IMG/VR virus record: IMGVR_UViG_3300004154_000032 | Span: 1 to 30,661 of that record | Length of the DNA: 30,661 bases | From: a virus | Strand: one strand, 5' to 3' | Shown: positions 13,102 to 22,134 of the stretch, piece after piece | Position numbering within the stretch: position 1 is the stretch's first letter | Layout of the letters: the number at the start of each line of letters is the position of its first letter | Position numbers and translations under genes: made by a program | The notes under the pieces: generated by a model | Seen by the model: the letters and a program-made list of their open reading frames with translations, nothing else | Told to the model about the DNA's origin: nothing | The model's database searches: none

Positions 13102-15858
13102 ATGAGTACCTACGAGTATGGTGCCAGAAGCGGAGAGGCCGGCACTCGGGTGATCTGGGAAGGGCCGACCAAGGCGGGACGACTCAGTTCGTTCGGAAAC
13201 AGCCTGATGGCTGGAGCCTTCGAGAAGGGCCCGGTCAACAGGGTCTTCAATGGCGCGTCCAAGGACCTGGCAAAGAGGGTTTTCGGGAAGGCGATCCGTG
13301 AGAGTCAGGCCAACCTGGCGATGGATCACTTCTTCGAAATGGCCCGCGGCGCCGGCAGTTTCTTCGGGCTGCGCGTTACCGACGCGACAGAGCGGCAGGC
13401 GGAGATCGTGCTCTACTCCCGCGACGTCGACACGTCGTATGCCGCCAGCCGGTCGGCGACCAAGCTGGCGCTGCCGGTTCTGCGCGTGAAAGCAGCGAAT
13501 GGTGGGCGTTGGGGCGGCGCCGCGGTCGTGCGCGGCGGAAAGGTCGCCAACGTTCCGGCCGCAATTACCGGGTCCGCGTTCGATACCGGTCTGACTGGCG
13601 CCAACTGGCCGTTCAAGACCGACGAACTTAAGGGTGGCGTGCTCACTCTTCACGGTGAAACGCGCACGTGGCTCATCGACGGCAACGACGCCGCCGGGAT
13701 CGTCACGGTCACCGGTGACTTCACCGGCGTCGTGACCACGGATGGCCGTTGGGTCGTCCAGGTGTCGAACATCGACGAAGACAACGCGTTCCGCAGCCTC
13801 GGCGTCGTTGTGAATGACGGCGTGGCCGATCCGGATGACGAATTCGATCTTCACGTGTACGAAAACAGGGCCCGGGCTCGTGCCCACTTCTACGACTGCA
13901 TGTTGTCCTCCAGCGACAACGACTATTTCCAGTCGAAGATTCGCGAGTCACTGGAAGTCGAGCAGTACGAAGTGACGGCCGATGACGAATTCGAGGGTGA
14001 TGTCACCCTGGATGAATCGCGGCCGGCGAACTTCGCCGAAATCGCCGTGCCCGGGGGTGTGACGGCCAAGACCGTGAAGTTCCGCGTCATGAATTTCCAG
14101 GTACCGTCCGGAAAAGACGGGTACGTCGGCACGCTGGTCAACGGCGGATCGATGGTGCCGCACAAGTACGTCCTGACCGTCCTGTCCGGCGCGGCCACGT
14201 TCAGCGTGGAAGCCTATGATCTGGCCGGTGAAAAGATTCTGGGTTCGGACCTGCCCAACGGTACGTTCGGTGTGGCCTATGCCGCCCCGCACTCGTTCCT
14301 GTCGGGCTTCACCGTGACCAACGGCGCAAGCGTTTTCGCTGAAGCCGATGAAATCGACGTTTACGTCAGGCCGCTGCCGGCAAGCCTCAACAAGCTCGGC
14401 GGCCGGTTCTTCCCGTTCGCGTTCTCCGGAACGGGAACCGGGAGCAAGGACGTCACGACCAATTACCGGGTGTACAGCAACACCTATGACACGATCACCC
14501 TGGGCGTCAACGAGGACGTCACGGCTGTGGTCGTGACTCCTGGACTTCCGACGGCCACGGGCGCCACGGCCTGGGACACCACGAAGGACACTTCCAGCAA
14601 GACGTTCATCTTCGTGTTGAACGGAGCGGCGCCGGCGACGCTCACAATGACCGGTGCGGCCACGCAGACGATCGAGGATGCCGTGACCGAACTGAACGGC
14701 CTCGGAACCGACGTCGTGTTCAGCGTCGCGACCGTGTCCGGGCACAAGTACCTGAAGGTGACGGCGAACGATGCGAAGTACGGTCCCGCGTACTCGCTGC
14801 AGCCGACCACCGGGACCCTCAATGCCGTTGCTGGGTTCACCAACAGCGCTACCGTTTACGGTGCGGCGCCGACGATCGGAAGACTGGAATTCACGCAGGA
14901 AATGGAAGGCGGCAGGGACGGAATCGCGAACCTGGCCGACGCGCATTACATCGAAGCATTCGATGCCGAGGATTCGCCGATTCTGCAGCTGCGCAGCAGC
15001 GACATCGGTTGCCTGAAGATCGCGATGCCTGGTGTCGTATCGGTGGCGCCCCAGCAGGCAATGATTGACTTCGGCGAAGTCTTCGGTGCGATGACGCGTG
15101 CGGAAGTGCCGTCGACCATTCTGGAAGAATCAGCGGCCCGTGCATGGCTGAAGGCCAACATCACGCCGAACGACTTCTTCGCCGTCGGTTATCCGTCGTT
15201 CGGGTACCTGACGATCAACCCGTTCGGCGCCAAGAGCAAATACCTGAGCACCATGACTGGCGCTCTCCTGGGTCTCGAAGCCAGGTACGCGGCATCGAAC
15301 GAGGGTTACCAGAAGCCGGCTGCCGACACCAATGCGCTGTTGAGCCCGCTGTTCTCCAGCCTTCCGACTGACAACGACAGCGGCGAGGCTGTCGAGCTCG
15401 ACAACAAGATCATCAACGGCGCGGGCATGCAGGAAATCCGCCATCGCGGCCCGTCGATTTTCATCTTCGGCAATCGCATTCCCGGTCGCGACTGGGTCAA
15501 CCGCTGGAAGCACCAGATCGAATGCAACCTCCACATCCTGCATGAGCTGCTGGCCAACGGCGATCCGCTGGCGTTCCAGATCACCAGCGGAAGCGGTGGC
15601 GATGACACCAGGCAGAAGGCGATCCAGCTCGTTAAGTCGCTGCTCGGCCCGAAGTTCAGCCAGGCAAAGGGCGGCTCCTGGTTCACGGGTGCGTCATTCG
15701 AAGACGCCGTCGAGATCAAGGCCGACGATGAGAACAACGGCTCGTCGGTTCAGGCGGTCGGCGACCTCGTATGTGCGGTGTCGTACCAGATTGTTTCGGC
15801 GAACGAACGGGTCACCTTCTACATCGGCGAGAAGGGCGTTGACGTTTCGGTGGCGTAA
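13102..15858 (+). CDS. Contractile tail sheath protein (unusually large, 918 aa)
   Basis: ATG 13102 follows AGGAG. The C-terminal third is a clear sheath core: NPFGAKSKYLSTMTGALLG, a GPSIFIFGNRIPGRDWVNRW segment (the GnR...W motif), helical residues after it, then a final beta domain with DAVEIKADDENNGSS and a strand-rich ending. The N-terminus (YEYGARSGEAGTRVIWEG) provides the extended arm that links subunits. The middle, roughly residues 200-600, is a long insertion of Gly/Thr/Val-rich beta domains that would sit on the outer surface. Sheaths are commonly near 400 (P2) to 660 (T4) residues, so this is big. The sheath contracts to drive the tube through the envelope. It is followed by the tube gene. 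Confidence 0.85.
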   Translation: MSTYEYGARSGEAGTRVIWEGPTKAGRLSSFGNSLMAGAFEKGPVNRVFNGASKDLAKRVFGKAIRESQANLAMDHFFEMARGAGSFFGLRVTDATERQAEIVLYSRDVDTSYAASRSATKLALPVLRVKAANGGRWGGAAVVRGGKVANVPAAITGSAFDTGLTGANWPFKTDELKGGVLTLHGETRTWLIDGNDAAGIVTVTGDFTGVVTTDGRWVVQVSNIDEDNAFRSLGVVVNDGVADPDDEFDLHVYENRARARAHFYDCMLSSSDNDYFQSKIRESLEVEQYEVTADDEFEGDVTLDESRPANFAEIAVPGGVTAKTVKFRVMNFQVPSGKDGYVGTLVNGGSMVPHKYVLTVLSGAATFSVEAYDLAGEKILGSDLPNGTFGVAYAAPHSFLSGFTVTNGASVFAEADEIDVYVRPLPASLNKLGGRFFPFAFSGTGTGSKDVTTNYRVYSNTYDTITLGVNEDVTAVVVTPGLPTATGATAWDTTKDTSSKTFIFVLNGAAPATLTMTGAATQTIEDAVTELNGLGTDVVFSVATVSGHKYLKVTANDAKYGPAYSLQPTTGTLNAVAGFTNSATVYGAAPTIGRLEFTQEMEGGRDGIANLADAHYIEAFDAEDSPILQLRSSDIGCLKIAMPGVVSVAPQQAMIDFGEVFGAMTRAEVPSTILEESAARAWLKANITPNDFFAVGYPSFGYLTINPFGAKSKYLSTMTGALLGLEARYAASNEGYQKPAADTNALLSPLFSSLPTDNDSGEAVELDNKIINGAGMQEIRHRGPSIFIFGNRIPGRDWVNRWKHQIECNLHILHELLANGDPLAFQITSGSGGDDTRQKAIQLVKSLLGPKFSQAKGGSWFTGASFEDAVEIKADDENNGSSVQAVGDLVCAVSYQIVSANERVTFYIGEKGVDVSVA

Positions 15859-15865
15859 GGCATGA

Positions 15866-15891
15866 GCCGGGGGCGGCGCGCCGCCCCCGGC
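15866..15891 (+). terminator. Perfect 26-bp GC palindrome between sheath and tube genes
   Basis: Bases 15866-15878 are the exact reverse complement of 15879-15891, centred on GGCGCGCC. In RNA it forms a very stable hairpin seven bases after the sheath stop and about ten bases before the GGAGG of the tube gene. With no T-run it is unlikely to terminate completely; it may set the sheath:tube ratio by partial termination, mRNA processing or protection of the sheath transcript. It could also be a DNA-binding palindrome. Confidence 0.6.
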
Positions 15892-15907
15892 ATGATCGGA
15901 GGATCAA

Positions 15908-16345
15908 ATGGGAAGGAAAACCGATTTCGGTGATAACCATGGACGGGACAACGCGTTCAAGTTGATCACGCCTTACGGCGAATTCAACTTCAAGAGTTTC
16001 GGGGAACTGTCCTCCCCGAACAAGTACTTTAAAACCGCTGACGGCAAGTTCCATTTTGCCGGCGGAACAGACTCCGTGGAAGTGTCGGCAGAAATGTACG
16101 ACACGGACAAGGCGGAAGTCACGCAGATCGAAACCTGGGCCGCGTCATGCCGTCTTGCTCTCCTGGGCTCGAAGGTCCCGGGCACCCTCGTGACGTATGG
16201 TCCCAGCGACAGGATCGTCGGGTCCCAGTTCATCGAACAGATGGGCATCGCGGACCTGAAGGCCTCGAGCAAGGACAGGGAAGGCGAAAAGGCCTCGACC
16301 ACGACTGTCGTGTTCGTGATTTACAACGCCAAGCGCGTGATATGA
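15908..16345 (+). CDS. Tail tube protein
   Basis: 145 residues; ATG 15908 is preceded by GGAGG with a five-base spacer. The size, the position right after the sheath, and the pattern fit myovirus tubes: an N-terminal loop and strand (NAFKLITPYGEFNFKSFGELS), a central helix (VTQIETWAASCRLALLG), and a strand-rich C-terminus (STTTVVFVIYNAKRVI). Tube monomers stack as hexameric rings that form the inner pipe for DNA. An abundant product is expected, in keeping with the strong ribosome-binding site. No invariant motif defines the family by eye. Confidence 0.7.
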   Translation: MGRKTDFGDNHGRDNAFKLITPYGEFNFKSFGELSSPNKYFKTADGKFHFAGGTDSVEVSAEMYDTDKAEVTQIETWAASCRLALLGSKVPGTLVTYGPSDRIVGSQFIEQMGIADLKASSKDREGEKASTTTVVFVIYNAKRVI

Positions 16346-16355
16346 GGTGGACAGA

Positions 16356-17252
16356 ATGGTGCAGGACATTCTTCGCGAACTGAAGCCTGGTGAAAGCCGG
16401 GCGACCGTGCAAATGACCAGCCAGCGCCTTGCCGATCGAGGCCCCCGTCTCGGGATGGGGGTCCTCGTCGGCCGGGATGTTGTCGGTGATTTTTCGTTCA
16501 GGCGCCAGGACATAGATCTGGACCTTCGGATCTCTGATCTCAAACAAGACCCGGAATACAACCAGCACCCAGGCAAGCTGATCGCAGCAACCCTCGGCGA
16601 GTCGCTCAGTACGCTGCTTGGCGAGGACCTGACGGCACTGGACACGCAACAGAGGATGATCCGTGTGGCGGCTTTGCCGTTTTGCGACATCATCCATCTG
16701 GCCATTTACCGATCGTGGAAGGCCGGCAAGTTGGATCGCCGTATGCGGTGGGCGAAGCCGGTCGCGTGTCCTCAGTGCGGCGACTACATGATCAGCTTCG
16801 TGCTCGATGCGGCGAACATCGAAATACCGGCCTGGGACTGGACATCTGAAATGCTTCCCCGGGCGGTCATGCGCCTGCGTGAGCCCATCTTTGTCGGCAA
16901 TCCGGAAGAAAAAGGCGCGAGAGCGACAACGGCGCTGGTCTTCGGTGCGCCGTCCTGGATGAAAGCCACGTTCAAGATGACGAGGAAAGCCTTCGACAAC
17001 CTGCTGCGCCTCGATCACTCGGTGGCTCTTGCCGGCATCGTTGCCGGTGATGACTGCGCCGAGGGCGGGTTCTGGAGCCTTCAGCCCCAGGACGTGTTCA
17101 TGGGTGGACACTCCGATGACGGAGAAGTCATGCGTGAGTCCGCCCGGGTGGTCGGCGGCAATGTTAACGCCTGGGCGCCGTTCCATTGCCCGAAGTGCCA
17201 GAAGGTCCTGAAGATGCCGATCGGGTTGAAAGATGTTGGCGTGGATTTTTGA
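16356..17252 (+). CDS. Tail assembly chaperone-like protein with split CPxC zinc site
   Basis: 298 residues; ATG 16356 follows GAGG with an eight-base spacer. It lies between tube and tape measure, the standard place for tail assembly chaperones, and its first 120 residues (LRISDLKQDPEYNQHPGKLI..., TQQRMIRVAALPFCDIIHL) resemble T4 gp26/51-type baseplate-chaperone proteins in layout. Two CPxC knuckles, Cys138/Cys141 (ACPQCGDYM) and Cys278/Cys281 (HCPKCQKVL), could together bind one zinc ion; this is uncommon in chaperones of this kind. The stop overlaps the next start, and a T-run at the very end could allow a -1 shift into it. The family assignment is from context and is moderate. Confidence 0.6.
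   Translation: MVQDILRELKPGESRATVQMTSQRLADRGPRLGMGVLVGRDVVGDFSFRRQDIDLDLRISDLKQDPEYNQHPGKLIAATLGESLSTLLGEDLTALDTQQRMIRVAALPFCDIIHLAIYRSWKAGKLDRRMRWAKPVACPQCGDYMISFVLDAANIEIPAWDWTSEMLPRAVMRLREPIFVGNPEEKGARATTALVFGAPSWMKATFKMTRKAFDNLLRLDHSVALAGIVAGDDCAEGGFWSLQPQDVFMGGHSDDGEVMRESARVVGGNVNAWAPFHCPKCQKVLKMPIGLKDVGVDF
17245..17252 (+). promoter_or_regulatory. Possible -1 frameshift site / stop-start overlap
   Basis: The end of the chaperone gene reads GAT TTT TGA, directly followed by G of an overlapping ATG (TGATG). The small downstream gene is in the -1 frame and remains open back to at least 17186. A single-codon slip on the five-T run would extend the 298-residue protein by about 61 residues, as in many phage chaperone pairs (lambda G/GT). 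The run is not a canonical X XXY YYZ heptamer for tandem slippage, so simple reinitiation at the TGATG overlap is an equally good reading. Confidence 0.35.
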
Positions 17253-17434
17253 TGGGCCTCCTCGAAGGCCTCGATTTCGAGACCTTCTACCAGGAGGCCG
17301 ACATGTTGATGGCTTTGCGGGGAATGAGCTTGAGCGACATAAAAGCCATGACGTTTGATGAGTTCCTGATCGCTCTGGAAACGATGTACCACAACCAACC
17401 GCGGGTGGTCCGCTGGCTCGGGAGGTTCTTCTGA
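17252..17434 (+). CDS. Small tail assembly chaperone partner (60 aa)
   Basis: ATG 17252 lies in the stop codon of the preceding gene (TGATG). The product (MGLLEGLDFETFYQEADMLM...) is short, helical and acidic at its start, with VRWLGRFF at the end, and sits directly before the tape measure, as P2 gpE' or lambda T do. It may be translated alone by reinitiation or as a C-terminal extension of the larger chaperone after a -1 shift. The next gene's ATG overlaps its stop, and its coding sequence supplies the GGAGG for that gene. Confidence 0.6.
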   Translation: MGLLEGLDFETFYQEADMLMALRGMSLSDIKAMTFDEFLIALETMYHNQPRVVRWLGRFF

Positions 17435-19371
17435 TGAGCCTGGGGAAAAGCGGCAAGGTACTTGGCTATAAGATCAATATCGAAGGTGCGAATAAGGCCA
17501 AGTCGGACCTCGGCTCTGTCGGATCATCCCTGAAGGACACAAAGAAGGCTGCGGACGGGCTCACCACCTCGGTGGGCTCGACACTCGGTGGGGCATTCAA
17601 GAAGGCGGCGCTTATCGCGGCGCCGATGATCGGAATCGCGTCGATTCAAAAAGCTTTCTCTGCAGCAGCCGAAAGCGCTGGTGAATGGGCGAAGGTCGGG
17701 ACCATTCTTCCAGTTGGAACCAGTGCCGTGCTCAAGTTCGGTGCGGCAATTAATTCGATCGAACAGCAGACCGGTATCGCTGGCTCAAGACTTAAGGACC
17801 GCTTAGGCTCGGCCTTGAAAGTCAACCTGGCAGACGCCGACGCTATCAAACTGATCGAAAGTTCAGCCACTACGGCCGCAGGGACCATGCAAGAGTTCGA
17901 GGGCGTGGTTGATGCCACTACATCAGTCATGAGTGCATATGGCGAGCAGGCAAATCGGATCGACCATATTCAGACCGCGCTGTGGATCGGCACAAAGAAC
18001 GGTGCCGAGTCAATAAGCGTCCTCGGAATGGCCCTCGAACAGGTCGGCCCTCTGGCCGCTCAGTTGAAGATTGGTTACGAGGAACTGATCGCTGCAAACT
18101 CCGTTCTTGCAAAGTCGGGCGTGTCAGGGGTCAAGGGTTTGATGGCCCTGGGCAATGTCATCTCGACATTGTCATCAGCGAGTGCTGAAGCTCAGGACGA
18201 GGCTTCGAAGCTCGGAATCGTTTGGACGGCTGAGGGTGTGCGCGCCCTCGGTTTCTCGAATTGGATCGAACATTTATCCGAAAAACTTCGGATTGCTGAA
18301 GGCGCCGGAGTCGATGTTGCGGCCAGTCTTACAAAGATGGGCCTGTCTGGTCGGGAACTCGGGATCTTCGGGCTTCTCACAAAAGACGCATCACGTTATC
18401 GCGAAGTACTCGACGACATAATGACGACCACGGATGAACTGCCTCAGCGCTGGGCTGAACGGCAAGATGACGTCGATTTCCAGATGGAACGATTCAAAGT
18501 AAACCTCGGTGAGGTCTGGTCTGCAATTGGCACCGGCATGATCGAAGGTATGGGCAATGGGGCCACAGGCGTCGGTACTGCGGCTGATCAGATTGCCGCT
18601 GGTCTGACTAAGGCCACTGAAGCTGGAAAGTTACTGGGTGAAAACCTGGGGGATTTCGTCAAGTGGGCGACATCTGAGGACGGACTGCCCGCTGTCATCG
18701 AAACACTTAGCGGGCTCAGTAAAGCTATCTCTCCGATTGCTTGGCTGTTTAGTACCGTCGTCGGTGGTGCTGTCGATCTTGGCGATGCATGGTGGGAGAA
18801 GCTCAACGAGCCGATTTCTCGGGAGATCAAAAATGGAAGTCAGGAATTAACGGATAAGGTGAACGATGACATGAGCTCTGGCTCAGCATTGGCTCGTGGA
18901 ACCTGGGAGGTAGAGCGGGATCGCGCCAACCAATACAAGGCCGATAAGATGGAATCGGCAGTTCTCAATGCGGAAGGCATGTGGGCATCGCCAGAACAGG
19001 CGATGATGTACGGTGGTTTCAGTGCTTTTAAGGAAGCACAGGCTGGACTTAAGCCGGGAGAGCTGGCCGTAAACGTACCACCGCACGTGGTGCCTACTCC
19101 TGATAGCCCTGTCCCTCAGGCACCGAATCCGCCCGAGAAACAGGATGGCAAACTGACGATTGAACAACTCTTGAAGCTCAAGATTGATCAATCAGGCAAG
19201 GTCACAGGTGCGAATAGTTCCGGTCGCGTATCGGGCTCCGGCGCCGCAGATGCCCGCGGAATAGATATCAACGCCAGCTATCGGTTCATGGTCATAGGTG
19301 CCGGCCAGGGCGAACACGCGGTTCGCCCGATGCCGATGAACGTCATCATGGGACATGTGAGGCCAGAATGA
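17434..19371 (+). CDS. Tail tape measure protein
   Basis: 645 residues; GGAGG at 17421-17425 precedes ATG 17434. The N-terminus is a Lys/Ser/Gly-rich helical segment (GANKAKSDLGSVGSSLKDTKKA), then a hydrophobic stretch (residues about 54-68, FKKAALIAAPMIGIA), followed by the classical tape-measure domain: SIEQQTGIAGSRLKDRLGSAL..., VVDATTSVMSAYGEQANR, GYEELIAANSVLAKSGVSG, SLTKMGLSGRELGIFGLLTKD. These are the repeats seen in TP901-type tape measures. At roughly 1.5 angstrom per residue it predicts a tail near 95-100 nm. The C-terminal quarter is Pro-rich and less ordered. It guides tail length and later leaves through the tube. Confidence 0.9.
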   Translation: MSLGKSGKVLGYKINIEGANKAKSDLGSVGSSLKDTKKAADGLTTSVGSTLGGAFKKAALIAAPMIGIASIQKAFSAAAESAGEWAKVGTILPVGTSAVLKFGAAINSIEQQTGIAGSRLKDRLGSALKVNLADADAIKLIESSATTAAGTMQEFEGVVDATTSVMSAYGEQANRIDHIQTALWIGTKNGAESISVLGMALEQVGPLAAQLKIGYEELIAANSVLAKSGVSGVKGLMALGNVISTLSSASAEAQDEASKLGIVWTAEGVRALGFSNWIEHLSEKLRIAEGAGVDVAASLTKMGLSGRELGIFGLLTKDASRYREVLDDIMTTTDELPQRWAERQDDVDFQMERFKVNLGEVWSAIGTGMIEGMGNGATGVGTAADQIAAGLTKATEAGKLLGENLGDFVKWATSEDGLPAVIETLSGLSKAISPIAWLFSTVVGGAVDLGDAWWEKLNEPISREIKNGSQELTDKVNDDMSSGSALARGTWEVERDRANQYKADKMESAVLNAEGMWASPEQAMMYGGFSAFKEAQAGLKPGELAVNVPPHVVPTPDSPVPQAPNPPEKQDGKLTIEQLLKLKIDQSGKVTGANSSGRVSGSGAADARGIDINASYRFMVIGAGQGEHAVRPMPMNVIMGHVRPE

Positions 19372-20168
19372 TTGTGCCGCAGTTTTCCAGTATTGCCATT
19401 CTCGCCGCATCGATAGCGGACCAGTTCGGCGCGTCATTCCGGAAGCGCTGGCGCTTGATCAACCATGACTGGGAAATGTTTACTGGCGATGACCTCATCA
19501 ATATGGCCAACGAGGTGGAAGCCCAGCACGACACCGACCAGGTTCAATTTGGGTATACGACGGCGGTCAATTCCCACGGCGGTTTCGGCGATGCCGCGAT
19601 GGGCTCCACACCTGGTCAGAATGGTCCCGATAGCATCACCATCAACGCCGTATTTGCTGCGGAGCACGCAGCGGATGACATACGGATTAAGCTGAATGCC
19701 TTACGGGCTCTGCGAAAATACGATGTCAACATGAACCGCATCCCGCTGGTCAGGTTTGAATATAACGATCAAGTCGTGCTCTGCTGGCTGACGAGTCTCA
19801 ACATAACGACAAACGGCACTTTCCCGATCAGTGGATTGCCAATCTCGGCCAACGTGTCGTTCACATTAATTGAGGCCGTCGAACGAACGCTTGATTCGCA
19901 ACGCCAGGGGACTGAGAGGTCCACGTTCTATCATGTCCTGCGCGCTGGTGAGAATTTTGAAACCCTCGCCGCCAGGTACCTGGGTAACCCGCGGTTGAGC
20001 GCCCATATTCGAAGAACCAACCCCGGCGTCATTGAGCAGGAAGGTGCTTCGGTCAAAATTCTGCCGCGTATGCATTCAGAAATGAGGAAGGAAATCAAAC
20101 TGTCCGCGCCGTTTGCTGTCGCTGGATGGGAAGACGTCTTTGAGGCACTTGCGGAGGAACGCCTGTGA
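19368..20168 (+). CDS. LysM-containing baseplate/tube-initiator protein
   Basis: 266 residues; ATG 19368 overlaps the tape-measure stop (ATGA) with GAGG upstream. The central region (residues about 125-170: PLVRFEYNDQVVLCWLTSLNITTNG... ISANVSFTLIE) has the P.VRF....  ..V......F..(D/S)G.P..A.V...F.E pattern of contractile-injection-system tube-cap proteins, and residues 187-233 form a LysM motif (FYHVLRAGENFETLAARYLGNPRL... ILP). Such proteins (T4 gp53 / Mu gp43 / PVC-type tube adaptors) link hub and tube, and their LysM may contact peptidoglycan or spike. Its place between tape measure and hub genes fits. Confidence 0.75.
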   Translation: MIVPQFSSIAILAASIADQFGASFRKRWRLINHDWEMFTGDDLINMANEVEAQHDTDQVQFGYTTAVNSHGGFGDAAMGSTPGQNGPDSITINAVFAAEHAADDIRIKLNALRALRKYDVNMNRIPLVRFEYNDQVVLCWLTSLNITTNGTFPISGLPISANVSFTLIEAVERTLDSQRQGTERSTFYHVLRAGENFETLAARYLGNPRLSAHIRRTNPGVIEQEGASVKILPRMHSEMRKEIKLSAPFAVAGWEDVFEALAEERL

Positions 20169-21511
20169 TCAGTCATGCGACGCCACAGGTGGCTTTCGTT
20201 GTCAACGGTACGCAGCTGCCTCCGTCCATCATGTCCCGGATCAACCGCATCGAACTTACTGAAACATGTGATGGCGCAGATATTCTGCAGATCAATGCAA
20301 ATGCCTGGGACGAAATACGGGCGAAATTCATTCTCCTGGATGACAAGGTGCTGTTTCCTGGCAATTCAGTGGAGCTTTGGGCTGGGTACGGAGCGGCGAC
20401 TGTCGGCGACGCTGACATGGTCTGTAAAGGCCGGTTCGATCTCCTGACGCGTCAACCGGATTATAGCAATGAAGTCACTGTGCAGTTCATGGCGTATGAC
20501 AGTCTGCGCAAGATGATGGACAACACGGAAGCCCGGGTTTTTCACAGTTTTCAGAGAGACTCCGACGTCGTGATTGAACTTGCGCACGAATACGGGTGGG
20601 ATGTCGACGAGGTGCCGACGCCGTCCAGTCCCCTGCCGAATGCGCGTTCGAGTACGAGTAGAAACCGCAAGAAGGCTTTGGTGGCGACTCGGCGTGTGCC
20701 CGGCGATCGCGTTAAGCCTGTCGGTATGACGGATCTGGCGTGGATCAAAAAGATGGCCGAGTGCTTCGGGTACCAGTACCCGAAGATCAAATATGACCCC
20801 GCCACGGGGCGGGAAACATTGCTCTTTCGCCCGCCAGCCTCGGGTCCGGACGACTGGAGCCAGACATTCCGGTATATGACGCCCGGGATGGGTCATTCCG
20901 ACCTCATAAGGTTTGCCCCGAGTTTTAACATCTCCGACGCACCAACAGGCGTGGAGATTCTCGGATGGGACAAAAAGAAGGGTCGGCCGTTCCGAGTAAT
21001 AGCCACGGTATCACCTGCCCAGAAGATCGATGTTAAGTTTGATGAAGATGTCAGGGTTGATGACAAGATCGAAAAAGCGATCGTGTCGGGCGGCGAGCTG
21101 CGCCTCAGCATCCTGGGCTCAAGCCCCGAACAGGTCGGTCTTCGAAGGGTCAAGAGCGGCGGCAAAACATGGTCTCCGCTCAAAGAGGTGCCCGACGTCT
21201 TGACGTCAACAATGCTTCCGGCCCTGTCCAGCAACAGAGAATCGCTTGAGGCTTTCGCCATCCAGTGGCTGACGGAGCGCCTGGCTGCATGGTGGACAGC
21301 CGAATTCACACTGCAGAATCAGCCGGGCATCCACCTTGTCGACTCAGACCAGGTACATCAGATCCGAGGCGTGGCACCAATGGATGAGGGTTGGTACATC
21401 CTGCTTAAGGCTACCCACGTTTGGGAGAACGGCATTCATACCGTTGATTGCCAGGCACAAAAGCTGATCGAAGCCCCGGGATTGTCGGTGGGCGTGGAGA
21501 CGCAGGCATGA
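20165..21511 (+). CDS. Baseplate hub protein (gpD / gp27-like, late control D family)
   Basis: 448 residues; GTG 20165 overlaps the previous stop and has GCGGAGG with an eight-base spacer. The N-terminus (FVVNGTQLPPSIMSRINRIELTETCDGAD) is the opening of gpD-type hubs, followed by VELWAGYG and FDLLTRQPDYSNEVTVQFMAYDSLRKM, the two-domain beta-barrel pattern of T4 gp27. A Ser/Arg-rich linker near 160-175 follows, then LAWIKKMAECFGYQY, another conserved element (ia...G). It forms the trimeric hub that carries the spike, which is encoded next. Confidence 0.8.
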   Translation: MISHATPQVAFVVNGTQLPPSIMSRINRIELTETCDGADILQINANAWDEIRAKFILLDDKVLFPGNSVELWAGYGAATVGDADMVCKGRFDLLTRQPDYSNEVTVQFMAYDSLRKMMDNTEARVFHSFQRDSDVVIELAHEYGWDVDEVPTPSSPLPNARSSTSRNRKKALVATRRVPGDRVKPVGMTDLAWIKKMAECFGYQYPKIKYDPATGRETLLFRPPASGPDDWSQTFRYMTPGMGHSDLIRFAPSFNISDAPTGVEILGWDKKKGRPFRVIATVSPAQKIDVKFDEDVRVDDKIEKAIVSGGELRLSILGSSPEQVGLRRVKSGGKTWSPLKEVPDVLTSTMLPALSSNRESLEAFAIQWLTERLAAWWTAEFTLQNQPGIHLVDSDQVHQIRGVAPMDEGWYILLKATHVWENGIHTVDCQAQKLIEAPGLSVGVETQA

Positions 21512-22134
21512 GTGGAGCGCTGGAAAGAGGGCAGGCGGAGTTTTACGAAGCAGTCGTTGATCGGGATACTGACGATTCCGATCTTGGCCGCATCGATATC
21601 GTCGCCACGACCCGTTACGGCAACAACGTCATCCGGCGTGTGCCGCCTCTGTTTCCACCGTTTTTCTGTGGACGACCGAATGTCAACGACACCGTAACCA
21701 TCATGGAGTTTCCGGGCGGTCAGTTGTTTTACATAACCCGATCCTCCATCCCACATGACTGGACCGCCGATGTCGAGCGTGTCGGCTTTGGCTCCCGTTC
21801 AGGTGACCTGCAAGTGGGCATTCAGTCGGACGAGAAGGAAGTTCGCCTGGGTTCGTTCGCTGCCACACAGATGGCAACGATATGGGAACCCCTGAAGGTC
21901 ATTCTGCAGGCCGTCATCACGAACCTCGGCCAGTTGAATTCGCATACTCAGAGCATCCCCCCTGGTGGAATCGTAGTGGCGCCGCATCCGAGCACGGGGG
22001 TGTTAACGAACGCCGCTGCCGTAACAGTGCCCGCGCCTTTGGGATGCTCATACGGTATCGCCAGCACAGACACCGAAGCTGACGAGCCGGCATCTGATGT
22101 GGTCCGACTCATAAAGGACAAACCCAATGGCTAG
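21508..22134 (+). CDS. Baseplate spike protein (gpV / gp5-OB-fold)
   Basis: 208 residues; ATG 21508 overlaps the hub stop (ATGA). Residues about 10-75 fit an OB-fold: FYEAVVDRDTDDSDLGRIDI (V.D..D....GR..V), IRRVPPLFPPFFCGRPNVNDTVTIMEFPGGQLFYI. This is the domain that sits on the hub in gpV/gp5 spikes. The remainder includes a helical segment (QMATIWEPLKVILQAVITNLGQLN) and a Gly/Ala/Pro-rich tail without an obvious long beta-helix needle or terminal metal-binding HxH. It pierces the outer membrane at contraction. Next gene overlaps by eight bases. Confidence 0.75.
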   Translation: MSGALERGQAEFYEAVVDRDTDDSDLGRIDIVATTRYGNNVIRRVPPLFPPFFCGRPNVNDTVTIMEFPGGQLFYITRSSIPHDWTADVERVGFGSRSGDLQVGIQSDEKEVRLGSFAATQMATIWEPLKVILQAVITNLGQLNSHTQSIPPGGIVVAPHPSTGVLTNAAAVTVPAPLGCSYGIASTDTEADEPASDVVRLIKDKPNG

